NCBI GenBank assembly: GCA_030827125.1
Contig: JAURFD010000002.1
Location: forward strand, 1 to 64,000
Direction of reading: 5' to 3'
DNA length: 64,000 nucleotides
Origin: Candidatus Nanopelagicales bacterium
GTDB taxonomy: Bacteria; Actinomycetota; Actinomycetes; S36-B12
Shown here piece by piece: positions 35,929-44,184 of this stretch (positions are counted from its first letter, which is position 1; the number at the start of each line of letters is the position of its first letter). The position numbers and the translations under genes are program-made. A model generated the notes under the pieces. That model made no database searches, had not been told where the DNA came from, and saw only the letters and a list, made by a program, of their open reading frames with translations.

Positions 35929-35971
35929 GCACGAGGGCCGGGATCCCGTATCGGGACCCCGGCCCTCGTGC
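35929..35971. terminator. Bidirectional terminator between the two cox operons
   Basis: Arms GCACGAGGGCCGGG (35929-35942) and its complement (35958-35971) pair perfectly, with further inner pairing. It lies between convergent units, so it can end both. Confidence 0.75.
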
Positions 35972-35992
35972 GATCAGGGACTTGGCGGGTGG

Positions 35993-36412
35993 TCAGTCGG
36001 GGTCCCGGCCAGTTGTCAGGGCGTCGGTCACCGGGGTGGCATACTCACCAATCCACTCGGCTTTCCACGCCTTGTCAAACTTCTCCTCGTTGCAGCTCGG
36101 GTTATAGATAGCCATAAGTTCTCTACTGATCTGCTCTCGGTGCGCGCGGGTGCCACCGGGAACCTCGAGCCAGGCCGCGTGCAGGTTGTACTTGCCGCCG
36201 GCACGATTCACCCACGCCGATGAGCGGGCGTGGCGGAAGGGGAATCCCACGGTGGTCAGGTCGTCGGCGTGACCGACGTAGATGACCGCAAACTCGCTGC
36301 CCTTCTCCTTAGCCAAGATGGCGTAGACGGCAGCCCGAGCCGGCGGAGTCCAGCCCGCGAGAGCTCTCGGCCCCTCGAAGGCATATCCGGCGAGGCTCCC
36401 GAGCCTGATCAC
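35993..36412 (-). CDS. GIY-YIG-like domain protein
   Basis: This 139-aa protein contains a GIY-YIG-like core: VYAILAKEKGSEFAVIYVGH, then FPFRHARSSAWVNRAGGKYN and PGGTRAHREQISRELMAIYNP. The last Glu-containing helix fits the catalytic Glu of GIY-YIG nucleases, but nuclease activity is not established. GTG 36412 overlaps the stop of the 97-aa gene (GTGA), so it is the last gene of the coxD-coxE operon. Longer frames to 36478 lie inside that gene. Confidence 0.65.
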   Translation of the reverse strand: MIRLGSLAGYAFEGPRALAGWTPPARAAVYAILAKEKGSEFAVIYVGHADDLTTVGFPFRHARSSAWVNRAGGKYNLHAAWLEVPGGTRAHREQISRELMAIYNPSCNEEKFDKAWKAEWIGEYATPVTDALTTGRDPD

Positions 36413-36702
36413 GGGATCTCGTCGAGATCGGCGAAGTCCTCGTCCTCGGCTAGGCACTCGGCCCGGACAACCGGCCATTCCGGAAGCTTGGTGCCGGACA
36501 CGGCGGCGGTAAAGCGCTCCAAGGCGATCTCGACCGCCGAGTCCGGGTCGGCCGCTTCGACGATGATCTGAGCGCCGTAGCCCAGCGTGCCCATTCCGCT
36601 CGCGATCCCGCTGAGCGGAGCGACCGCGTCCGCGAGTTCGACGGCCTCCTCCAGGGTGAACTCTCGGTCACCCTCGGCCTGGAGTGAAACGCTATAGCGC
36701 AT
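36409..36702 (-). CDS. 97-aa conserved protein in the coxDE operon
   Basis: The protein begins MRYSVSLQAEGDREFTLEE and contains two short alpha/beta units (GYGAQIIVEAADPDSAVEIA) and an acidic end (EDEDFADLDEIP). I do not recognise the family. It starts 2 nt after coxE and is coupled by GTGA to the GIY-YIG-like gene, so it is co-expressed with cox accessory genes. Confidence 0.65.
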   Translation of the reverse strand: MRYSVSLQAEGDREFTLEEAVELADAVAPLSGIASGMGTLGYGAQIIVEAADPDSAVEIALERFTAAVSGTKLPEWPVVRAECLAEDEDFADLDEIP

Positions 36703-36704
36703 AG

Positions 36705-37853
36705 TTAGCCCACTTTCGCCAGACGGTCTGCAAGACGCTCGAGACTAGCCAGGTTGTGGCCGGAGTGCACTTCGTCGATAAAGGGGTCGGCCACAATCAT
36801 GCCCAGGGACGTCGGCACGTATTCGGCCGCGTCACCCTTGTGCGGGTTCACCCAGATCACCCGGTGGGCGATGCGGGACAGCGCCTCCATGGATTCGGCC
36901 AATGCGGCGGGCTCACCGCGGTCGAGCCCGTCCGAACAGATGACGACGATGGCGCCTCGGCCGAGGCGTGCCCGTCGTGCAGCGCGCGTGAACTCGCGAA
37001 GGGAGTCTCCGATACGCGTTCCGCCGTCCCAGTCCAGCACCGACTCGCCCGCCAGGCGCATGGCCTCATCGGGGTCGCGTCGGTCGAGCGATCGCGTGAT
37101 CCGCGTCAGGCGCGTCCCGAAGCAGAAGACGTCCACTTTGGCATTGGCCCGGCGAGCGGAGTAGGCGAATTGCAGGAGATTGCGTGAGTAGTCCGCCATG
37201 GAGCCGGAGACATCGAGGATCAGGACGAGGGGGCGGAGCTTGTCTTTGCGTCGCCGGAAGGCGAGATCGCGCGGTTCTCCGAGCGTGCGCATCATCTCCC
37301 GCGCCATGCGCCGCATGTCCAGGGTGGGGCTGCGCCGTGCCTTGGTTGTCCTGTGGGTGCGACGCTTGGGTGGCGTGACACGGAGTCGGGACATGAGTTT
37401 GCGAACCTGCCGCAACTCGTCGTCGCTGCAATCGGCGAAGGCCTTGTGTCGATAGACCTCGGACGTGCTCGCGAGGTAGCCGAGTTTGACCTCGTCCGGA
37501 CCGACCTGCCCGGGCAGCCCCTCCTCGGTGTTGGGAATCTCCAGGGTGGCCCCGGCCGTCGAGGAGGCCTTGAGGGTCTTCTTGCGGATGTCGGCCGTTG
37601 CTGGCTCGATGTCGAGGAAGTAGTGGCGGAAGACCTCGGTGTACAGAGGGATATTGTCGCGGCGTCGGACGAGCGTTGCCCGGCCGCACCAGTACAGGTC
37701 CATCAGGTCGGTCACGTCGAGCGCGCCGGCTCCGGAACAGAAGGCGAGGATGTCGTCAGATCCCACCGGCAAACCCGCCGACCTCAGCGCGTGCCCGAAC
37801 CCCACGAGAAGTTCGTCGTAGCCACCGTGGTCGTCCTCGCTAGCCGACGACAT
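36705..37853 (-). CDS. coxE: CoxE, VWA-domain CO dehydrogenase accessory protein
   Basis: CoxE works with the AAA+ ATPase CoxD in maturing the Cu-S-Mo centre of CoxL. The 382-aa protein has an N-terminal helical part (YDELLVGFGHALRSAGLPVG) and a basic linker. Its C-terminal von Willebrand A domain has MIDAS motif LILDVSGSMADYS with Thr in GGTRIG and Asp in CSDGLDRG. It overlaps coxD by 14 nt. Confidence 0.92.
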   Translation of the reverse strand: MSSASEDDHGGYDELLVGFGHALRSAGLPVGSDDILAFCSGAGALDVTDLMDLYWCGRATLVRRRDNIPLYTEVFRHYFLDIEPATADIRKKTLKASSTAGATLEIPNTEEGLPGQVGPDEVKLGYLASTSEVYRHKAFADCSDDELRQVRKLMSRLRVTPPKRRTHRTTKARRSPTLDMRRMAREMMRTLGEPRDLAFRRRKDKLRPLVLILDVSGSMADYSRNLLQFAYSARRANAKVDVFCFGTRLTRITRSLDRRDPDEAMRLAGESVLDWDGGTRIGDSLREFTRAARRARLGRGAIVVICSDGLDRGEPAALAESMEALSRIAHRVIWVNPHKGDAAEYVPTSLGMIVADPFIDEVHSGHNLASLERLADRLAKVG

Positions 37854-38709
37854 CCTGGATGCTCTTCGTGGCGTAGTCGAGATCGTCGCGATCCTTGATG
37901 ACCGCGCCGAGCGTGTCCAGGGCGACGTCTTCGGTGAGAGCGGACGCCTCGAGTGCTTCCAAGCTCTGTGCCCAGTCGATCGTCTCGGCGACCCCGGGTG
38001 GCTTCTCCAGATCCATGCCCCTCAGCCGGTTGACCGCGGTGACGACCTGGGCGGCGAGAGTCTCGCCGATCCCTGGGAGCCGGGCGCGCACAATGCTCAA
38101 TTCGCGGTCGGGTTCGGGGAAGCCGATCCACGTGTAGAGGCAGCGACGTTTGAGGGCATCGTGCAGTTCGCGGGTGCGGTTCGAGGTGAGGATGACGATG
38201 GGCCGGGACTCGGCCTTGACCGTGCCTACCTCGGGGATGGTGACCTGGAAGTCGCCGAGCAACTCGAGGAGGAACGCCTCGAACTCGTCATCGGCCCGGT
38301 CCACCTCATCAATGAGGAGCACGCAGCGGTCACCCGCGCGTACGGCCTGGAGCAAGGGGCGTTCGAGCAGGAAGCGGGGGCTGAAGAGGTCGTCGTCTCC
38401 CGCAGCTCCTTCTGACTTGCTGAGCGCTCGAACATGAAGCATCTGACGTGCGTAGTCCCATTCGTAGAGGGCGTGGTACATGTCGATGCCCTCGTAGCAC
38501 TGCAGGCGGATGAGATCGCGGCCCAGCATGCTTGCGAGCGTTCGCGCGAGTTCGGTCTTGCCCACGCCCACTTCGCCCTCGAGCAGCAGCGGCTTGCCCA
38601 GCTTGACCGAGAGGAGAAGGGCGGTGGCCAAGCCACGGTCAGCGATGTAGTCCTGATCCTTCAACTGCTGGGTGAGTTGCCCAACCGTCAAGGACTCCAC
38701 GTCCACCAT
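37840..38709 (-). CDS. coxD: CoxD, MoxR-type AAA+ ATPase
   Basis: MoxR-family chaperone ATPase needed for CO dehydrogenase maturation. The 289-aa protein has Walker A LEGEVGVGKTELA, Walker B RCVLLIDEVDRADDEFE, sensor 1 IVILTSNRTREL and Arg-containing helix LKRRCLYTWIGFP. The ATG at 38709 follows the 82-aa gene by 9 nt. Length and neighbour coxE are as in known cox clusters. Confidence 0.93.
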   Translation of the reverse strand: MVDVESLTVGQLTQQLKDQDYIADRGLATALLLSVKLGKPLLLEGEVGVGKTELARTLASMLGRDLIRLQCYEGIDMYHALYEWDYARQMLHVRALSKSEGAAGDDDLFSPRFLLERPLLQAVRAGDRCVLLIDEVDRADDEFEAFLLELLGDFQVTIPEVGTVKAESRPIVILTSNRTRELHDALKRRCLYTWIGFPEPDRELSIVRARLPGIGETLAAQVVTAVNRLRGMDLEKPPGVAETIDWAQSLEALEASALTEDVALDTLGAVIKDRDDLDYATKSIQDVVG

Positions 38710-38718
38710 CGCGGCGGC

Positions 38719-38967
38719 TCAGTTGCCGTTGCCGAAGACGAGATCAGCGACCGAGCCGCCGCCAAGCTTGCCTTCACGGGCGAGCGTGTTGCGCCAGGCG
38801 GTGGCAATGTCCCCACCTTCCTCGGCGAAGCCCTCGAAGGAGATGTCCTTCATATTGCGGCACGCCTTCGTCGGGCTGCACTCGGGATCGAGCTCGGGCA
38901 TGTCCGTATCGTTGGCCTGCCAAATGTTGCGCAGCACGTCCCCGGGGCCCTGAGCATCAGCATCCAT
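38719..38967 (-). CDS. 82-aa protein at the head of the coxDE operon
   Basis: An acidic soluble protein with two Cys in PECSPTKACRNMKD and a helix (GGDIATAWRNTLAREGKLGG). GGAGG lies just before ATG 38967. It starts the accessory operon and is tightly spaced to coxD. No family is recognised; the Cys pair could bind a metal, but that is speculation. Confidence 0.6.
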   Translation of the reverse strand: MDADAQGPGDVLRNIWQANDTDMPELDPECSPTKACRNMKDISFEGFAEEGGDIATAWRNTLAREGKLGGGSVADLVFGNGN

Positions 38968-39075
38968 GAAAGCCTCCTTTTCTCGTCGTGAGGGTAACAG
39001 TGGTGGACCCCGCGCGCAGGTTGGCCGCGGCGGGGTCGAGTGGCCCTTTGCGCCGGTTCAGCGCAGACTGTGCGG

Positions 39076-39519
39076 GTGAATCCTCTCGCTGCCCGCCTCA
39101 CGTCCATCGCCGTAGGAGTCGCCCTCGCCTTCGGGCTTCCCGCCCTGGGGGCAACCCCCGCGGGAGCCGCCGATGATCTGGCAGGACGTTGGGTATCGGA
39201 CTCCCTGCGCGACAACCGGATCGGCTACTACCTTGTTCTCCGACCCGCGCCGGGCCGCTCGGCTGACTACATCGGCCGCCTACGGTTCGAGCGACAGGAC
39301 GGCAGCCGAGGGGCTCGCATCCCGGTGGCGGTGACTGTGACCGCCAACGACCGGGTAGTTATCACCGCGCGCCGGGGGTCATTCGACCGGGCGGGCCGAA
39401 CCCTCTCCGGTCGCCTCACCGGGCAGGGCACACTCGTCTTGACGAATTGCCTGGACCGACTGCAGCAGGTCATGTCCTGGGACCTCGCGTCGGACTGCAC
39501 CCTGCGCCGGCAGCGCTAA
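39076..39519 (+). CDS. Small secreted protein
   Basis: This 147-aa protein has a signal peptide (LTSIAVGVALAFGLPALGA, cleavage likely after PAGA). Its mature beta-rich domain includes LAGRWVSDSLRDNRIGYYLV, VVITARRGSFDRAGRTLSG and two Cys (TNCL, SDCTL) that may form a disulfide. Function unknown. GTG 39076 is preceded by CAGACT 6 nt upstream, compatible with a leaderless message. It is divergent from the coxDE operon. Confidence 0.65.
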   Translation: MNPLAARLTSIAVGVALAFGLPALGATPAGAADDLAGRWVSDSLRDNRIGYYLVLRPAPGRSADYIGRLRFERQDGSRGARIPVAVTVTANDRVVITARRGSFDRAGRTLSGRLTGQGTLVLTNCLDRLQQVMSWDLASDCTLRRQR

Positions 39520-39622
39520 CCTCAGATTGGACACCGGCCCAGGTCGACAGTTGTCGTGCGATCGGTGAGGGCTGAGGCTACGGTCGGGTCGTTGGTCACT
39601 GAGTTCTTCATCGGGAGGCACG

Positions 39623-40783
39623 ATGCGTCGCAATCCAACCCTGGTCGTGGCCTTGGCAGCCGTGCTCGTGTGGGCGTCTGCCGGTTCCCTGGCCGTGGCG
39701 GCTCCAAAGCCACCCAAAGCCGGAGCGAAATGCCCCAAGGTGGGGCTCGTTCAGGAAAACCAGGGCGTGTCCTTCAAGTGCGTCAAGAAGGGCAAGAAAC
39801 TCGTATGGAAGCCGGTGAAAGGCAGCGGCGGTGATTTTGGCAAGCGGTGTCGGGCGTGGTCTGAGGAAGTCTTCGAGACCACGCCACCGGATTTCGAGAT
39901 ACTCACTCCACGACAAGATGAGAAGGCGGCCGATATCGAAAAGGTCGTGGAAGTCTTCGGGATCCGACTCATGGCACTCAAAGGGGTAACCGATCGAGAT
40001 CTGGTGTTGTCAGCGACAGTTCTTGCTCAATGGCTTGACAATGATGAGGACGGCAAGCCCGACAACCGAAAAGTCCAATCAGAGCTGCAAAGACAACACA
40101 GCAGAATGATTTTGGGCGTGGGCTTCAATTCGATCGGGCCATGGCATGAGAAGAAGCAGCGACTTCTGCGCTACGAGAGTGCGCCGACCTACGGGCTTGA
40201 TGTCACAACGATCAACCACTCTCGTTACGGTCTCGAACCCAGCGCCTACTCCGACGATTGGATGATCGAGGAGCCGCTTATGGCTCCGGATGCGGCGACT
40301 GAGGAAACCCTCCACCTGGTGACAGATGTTGGTTTTGCCGGCGTGTACCCAGCTGATTTCTGGTCTGCGATCCCGGGCATTCCCGAGTATGCGTCGAGGG
40401 TTTATCGGTGTTACCTCACAAAGCAGGGGGAGGATACGTTGAAGGGGGCTTCTCGACTGACCAAGGCTATGGACACGGCTCGGGGTGGATTCTTCTCAGA
40501 GATACCCGAGCAGTATCCAGCGGGAGCCTGGTACACCCGCTACGACGAATGCGAATACGGCTGCGTTGCGGGTGAGTACGTGCACTGGGCCGCCATCACT
40601 CTGGCCGGGATGATGGAAGGCCGGGTCACCGGGATTCCAAGAGACAGGGACGGCAACGGAGACGAGTGGGGTATCGAAACGGCCGAAGGCCTCAAGCAAC
40701 GTGATCCACAGGTTTATAAACTCCTCACGCAAAAAGAATTCGGATTTCCCTCGAGGGCCCCTGATGCCACCTACGGGAACTAA
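39623..40783 (+). CDS. Secreted protein of unknown function with EETLH motif
   Basis: A 386-aa exported protein: signal peptide (LVVALAAVLVWASAGSLAVA), a Lys-rich region with paired Cys (AKCPKVG, FKCVKKGKK), and a large C-terminal domain. Motifs include AQWLDNDEDGKPDNRKVQ (a possible Ca-binding loop), DAATEETLHLVTDVGFAG and YDECEYGCVAGEYVHWAA. The His/Glu-rich segments suggest a metal site, but I do not recognise the family. Codon use is less GC-rich than its neighbours, suggesting transfer or a fast-evolving gene. Confidence 0.65.
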   Translation: MRRNPTLVVALAAVLVWASAGSLAVAAPKPPKAGAKCPKVGLVQENQGVSFKCVKKGKKLVWKPVKGSGGDFGKRCRAWSEEVFETTPPDFEILTPRQDEKAADIEKVVEVFGIRLMALKGVTDRDLVLSATVLAQWLDNDEDGKPDNRKVQSELQRQHSRMILGVGFNSIGPWHEKKQRLLRYESAPTYGLDVTTINHSRYGLEPSAYSDDWMIEEPLMAPDAATEETLHLVTDVGFAGVYPADFWSAIPGIPEYASRVYRCYLTKQGEDTLKGASRLTKAMDTARGGFFSEIPEQYPAGAWYTRYDECEYGCVAGEYVHWAAITLAGMMEGRVTGIPRDRDGNGDEWGIETAEGLKQRDPQVYKLLTQKEFGFPSRAPDATYGN

Positions 40784-40869
40784 TCCGTAACACCGCCAGC
40801 TATATCGCGCTCGCTTTCCCGGGTGCGGGCTATGTCCGCGCACGACAGATTCGAGCGGCGGCTGCGCCG

Positions 40870-42210
40870 TTAGTGCCAGGCTGGCCGCTCCTGCGGGCCG
40901 GGTCTGTCGAGTAGGCCCGCCGCGATGCCTGCGAAGAAGGCCGCTCCCAAGGAGGCGGCCTCAGCCACATCGCTTGTGGTGTAGTCACCGAGCTGTCGGT
41001 GCTTGGCGAGGGCCACCATCGGGTCGTGCGACCACCCGCCGGTCACCATGGCCTCGCTATGCGGACCGAGTTCTCCGTTGATGAAGTCGATGATGTCGGT
41101 GGACATGTCGGTGAGATCCTCCACAGCGCTGCGCCATGCCAGGGGTGCGGTGAGGGTCTCGGTGACACCGCTCACCGTGAGCCCCTCATGGCTCACGGCG
41201 GAGATGGTGAAATCGGCATCACGATGGGGCAGGGCCGCGGCCTCGCGCGCCACCTGCAGGCGCGCTTCGCGGTCGGTGAGGCCGAGCAGTGCGGACATGC
41301 GCTCCAGGGACAGGCCGGTGAGCAAACCCGCGACCAGGCAGAGGTAGCCCGGCACGATGCCCCAGCCCATGCCGATGTCTCGGGCGACGAAGCGTTCCAC
41401 GGTGTCGGCATCGACGGGAGGGAACAGCCGCAGCAGTGCCTCCGCGGTGCCGAGCGAGTCGGTGAGAACTCCGGTGCGCATCGCACCCATGGCGAAGGAA
41501 GCTGCCTCGTGATCGAGGCCCGCCACGGTCAACGCAGCGCCGCGCAACCGGGGCGGTGCGGAGTCGCCAGCGGTGCCGGCCTGTTCGCCGGCCCAGATGA
41601 TCCGGGGCGCCACGAGATTGCCGACCAGATCGATGGCGGGCTCCCAGCGGTCGTCGGCCAACACGTCGTACAGACCCGAGCGGGAGACGAGGGAACGCTC
41701 CGCCACCTGCTCACCACCGAGTGCGTGGACGACCCAGTCGGCGACGCCGAGGTGTCGCGCCGACCGCTCCCGCGCCCCCGGGATCGCGTCGTAGAGATAG
41801 AGGACCTTGGCCAGCGACGGCTTGGAGTTCAGGCGAATCCCACAGGAGCGCCAGAACTCCTCACGCCCAACGCGTTCGCGGATGGGGCCGTCCAGTCCGC
41901 GGGGGTCGTACCAGGCCATGATCGGTGCGCAGGGTTCACCCGCCGCATCGAGGAGCGCTCCCGCTTCCGCGATGCCGGTCACCCCAATCCCGCGCACCAC
42001 GGCAGCGGCGCTGACCCGCGGATCGTCCAGGGTCGCGTCCGCCACGCGCATCGCGGTATCCGCGAGGAGTCGGGCATCGACGTCTGCGCAGGCCCCGTCG
42101 TGTCGCCACGGCGTGGTGGCCGCGGCCTCGCCCACCACCTCACCGTGGAGCGTGACCGCGAGCGCCTTGATGCGCGTGGTGCCGACGTCCACGCCGATGA
42201 GCAGCTCCAT
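40870..42210 (-). CDS. FGGY-family carbohydrate kinase
   Basis: A 446-aa sugar kinase. The N-terminal ASKHA motif is LLIGVDVGTTRIKALAV, with GIGVTGIAEAGALLD and the C-terminal SEAMVTGGWSHDP. The substrate is not readable from sequence; relatives act on gluconate, xylulose, ribulose or AI-2. The start MELLIG at ATG 42210 is preferred to an upstream frame start at 42255. It is separated by 2 nt from the isomerase-like gene, with which it forms one operon. Confidence 0.88.
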   Translation of the reverse strand: MELLIGVDVGTTRIKALAVTLHGEVVGEAAATTPWRHDGACADVDARLLADTAMRVADATLDDPRVSAAAVVRGIGVTGIAEAGALLDAAGEPCAPIMAWYDPRGLDGPIRERVGREEFWRSCGIRLNSKPSLAKVLYLYDAIPGARERSARHLGVADWVVHALGGEQVAERSLVSRSGLYDVLADDRWEPAIDLVGNLVAPRIIWAGEQAGTAGDSAPPRLRGAALTVAGLDHEAASFAMGAMRTGVLTDSLGTAEALLRLFPPVDADTVERFVARDIGMGWGIVPGYLCLVAGLLTGLSLERMSALLGLTDREARLQVAREAAALPHRDADFTISAVSHEGLTVSGVTETLTAPLAWRSAVEDLTDMSTDIIDFINGELGPHSEAMVTGGWSHDPMVALAKHRQLGDYTTSDVAEAASLGAAFFAGIAAGLLDRPGPQERPAWH

Positions 42211-42212
42211 TG

Positions 42213-43250
42213 CTAGCGAGCGGCCTCGGGTGCGTCGGGGGCAGGCGGGCGGCACGCTACGCAGGTGAGGGCCCCATCGGCAACCCAGGCTCCGGCCTCG
42301 TACGGCATGAGGAGGACATCGCCTTTGGCGAGGGGATGAACACCGTCGTCGGCCGTAATCGTGCCGGCGCCGTCGAGAGCGACGATGACGGCGAATCCGG
42401 CATCGACCGTCACCGGTGCCGATCGAGTGTCGAGGTGCTGCGCGCGGAAGTAGGCGTCCGCCTGCGGGGGAAGTACCGAATGCAAGCCGGCGCCCTCGAT
42501 GTCCTCCCGGCGAACCACCAGTCGATCAAGGTCGCTGTCGCTCACCCCCGCGGTGTCAACCGCCTGCAAAGCGGTCTCGAAGCCGAGATTGAGGTGGCCA
42601 TCCTTGTCACCGTCCACCGCGAAGTCTTGCCACTCCAGCAGGATGGAGAGGTCCGTCGGCTCCTGGAGTTCCAGAACGAACACTCCTTCTTGAACCGTGT
42701 GCGGGAGGCCGGCCGGTACGAGCATGGCGTCCCCGGGTCGTACCTCGCGGGTTCGCAGCGAATCCAGCAGGGCGGTGCTGTCGTGGGCGGCGACGAGTTC
42801 GGCCATCCGCGCGAAGGACATGGTCTCGGCGAAGCCGACTCCTACGGTCGCGCCGGGCGGGGCATCGACGACGTACCACGCCTCGGTCTTGCCGTGGGCC
42901 AGTCCAAGGTGCGTTCGAGCGAACTCGCGATTGGGATGGAGATGCACGGGGAGGCGTTGGCCCAAGTCCAAGAACTTGACGAGCACCTCAACGTCGGTGC
43001 CGTAACGAGCAACGTGGGCGGTACCGAGCCAGGCCTGTGGATCAGCGATGATCGCGTCGCGCAGAAGGCCGCCGTCGGGCAGGACGCTCAGGCCTTGAAG
43101 CTCCTCGCCGAACCGCGTCGTTGTTGATCCGATCCACTCCTCGGGCCTGTTCGGGCCGCCGGGGCCATGACGCAGCATGCCGATGCGATCGCCACCGCGA
43201 TAGAAGTGGTCGAACTGGTTCACGGGAAGCAGTACCGGGGAGACAGTCAC
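42213..43250 (-). CDS. ManA-like (class I phosphomannose isomerase) protein
   Basis: A 345-aa cupin-type sugar-phosphate isomerase relative. Metal ligands are suggested by LPVHLHPNREFARTHLG, GKTEAWYVVDAP and VPAGLPHTVQEG. The C-terminal second cupin half contains VALDGAGTITADDG. Substrate specificity is uncertain because of the odd neighbours. GTG 43250 has AGGA 7 nt upstream. It is divergent from the aldolase gene with a 94-nt shared promoter region. Confidence 0.82.
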   Translation of the reverse strand: MTVSPVLLPVNQFDHFYRGGDRIGMLRHGPGGPNRPEEWIGSTTTRFGEELQGLSVLPDGGLLRDAIIADPQAWLGTAHVARYGTDVEVLVKFLDLGQRLPVHLHPNREFARTHLGLAHGKTEAWYVVDAPPGATVGVGFAETMSFARMAELVAAHDSTALLDSLRTREVRPGDAMLVPAGLPHTVQEGVFVLELQEPTDLSILLEWQDFAVDGDKDGHLNLGFETALQAVDTAGVSDSDLDRLVVRREDIEGAGLHSVLPPQADAYFRAQHLDTRSAPVTVDAGFAVIVALDGAGTITADDGVHPLAKGDVLLMPYEAGAWVADGALTCVACRPPAPDAPEAAR

Positions 43251-43344
43251 GGGCCCATCCTGGCACTCCTCAGGGCGGTAGGGTGGAAGTACCGCGAGCC
43301 GGGGGCCGCGGCGACCGTCAGACTTGACCTGTTGAGGAGTTCTC
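43251..43344. promoter_or_regulatory. Divergent promoter region of the sugar cluster
   Basis: This 94-nt gap separates the manA-like and aldolase genes. TAGGGT at 43279-43284 is a likely -10 for the + genes, and GAGGAG (43334-43339) is the aldolase ribosome-binding site. No clear operator palindrome was seen. Confidence 0.4.
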
Positions 43345-44184
43345 GTGGCTGACAACGCCTACCGCATGCGCCGCCTCTTCCACCCCGACTCGGGGCGCTG
43401 CCTCGACATTGCGGTGGACCACGGCTACTTCGGGCAGGGTGCCTTCCTGTCCGGGATCGAAGATCTGCCGAGCGCGGTAGAGGTGCTCGCGGCCGCAGGC
43501 CCCGACGCCATCCAGTTGACGCCCGGACAGGCCCGACTCCTGCAGCGCGCTGGTGGGCGCGGGCGTCCCGCCCTCGTGATGCGCACGGACGTCGCCAACG
43601 TCTACGGCTCGGTGCTGCCCGACCACATGTTCAGCGCCATCGCTCCGGAGCCGGTCCTCACCGCTGTACGTCTCGATGCCGCCTGCGTGGTGGTCAATCT
43701 CCTCGACCTGCCGGGCCGTCCCGAGGTTCGCGAGGCGTGTATCCGCAACGTCATGGAGCTGCGCCAGCAGTGCGACGAGTACGGCATGCCTCTGATGGTG
43801 GAGCCGTTGGTCATGGCCGAGACTGAGGCCGGGCCCTACACCGTGAACGGAGATGTCGATCTCATCGTGCCGATCGTTCGACAGGCCATCGAACTTGGTG
43901 CGGACGTGATCAAGGCCGATCCCACCGACGATCCGAGTGACTATCACCGGGTCATCGAGACAGCCTCAGGAATCCCGGTGCTGATTCGCGGCGGAGGCCG
44001 GGTCTCGGATGAAGAGGTCTTCCGCCGCACGCAGGCATTGCTCGAGCAGGGTGCTGCTGGATTGGTCTACGGCCGCAACATCATCCAGCACGAGAACCCT
44101 GCGGCGATGACGCGCGCCCTGATGGCCATGTTGCACGACGGGGCCGACGCCGACCGCGCCCTTGAGATCCTGCGCACCTCATGA
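43345..44184 (+). CDS. Class I aldolase (DeoC/LacD/FbaB-like)
   Basis: A 279-aa Schiff-base aldolase. Family features are CLDIAVDHGYFGQG, a strand with MPLMVEPLVMAE, the likely Schiff-base Lys in GADVIKADPTDD, and the phosphate-binding PVLIRGGGRVSDEE with AAGLVYGRNIIQ. It probably cleaves a phosphorylated ketose made by the neighbouring kinase. GTG 43345 follows GAGGAG by 5 nt. It overlaps the oxidoreductase gene by ATGA. Confidence 0.85.
   Translation: MADNAYRMRRLFHPDSGRCLDIAVDHGYFGQGAFLSGIEDLPSAVEVLAAAGPDAIQLTPGQARLLQRAGGRGRPALVMRTDVANVYGSVLPDHMFSAIAPEPVLTAVRLDAACVVVNLLDLPGRPEVREACIRNVMELRQQCDEYGMPLMVEPLVMAETEAGPYTVNGDVDLIVPIVRQAIELGADVIKADPTDDPSDYHRVIETASGIPVLIRGGGRVSDEEVFRRTQALLEQGAAGLVYGRNIIQHENPAAMTRALMAMLHDGADADRALEILRTS

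Noticed and set aside
40999-42216. Long + strand frame opposite the FGGY kinase
   Set aside because: Antisense shadow in high-GC DNA; the kinase has complete motifs on the other strand.
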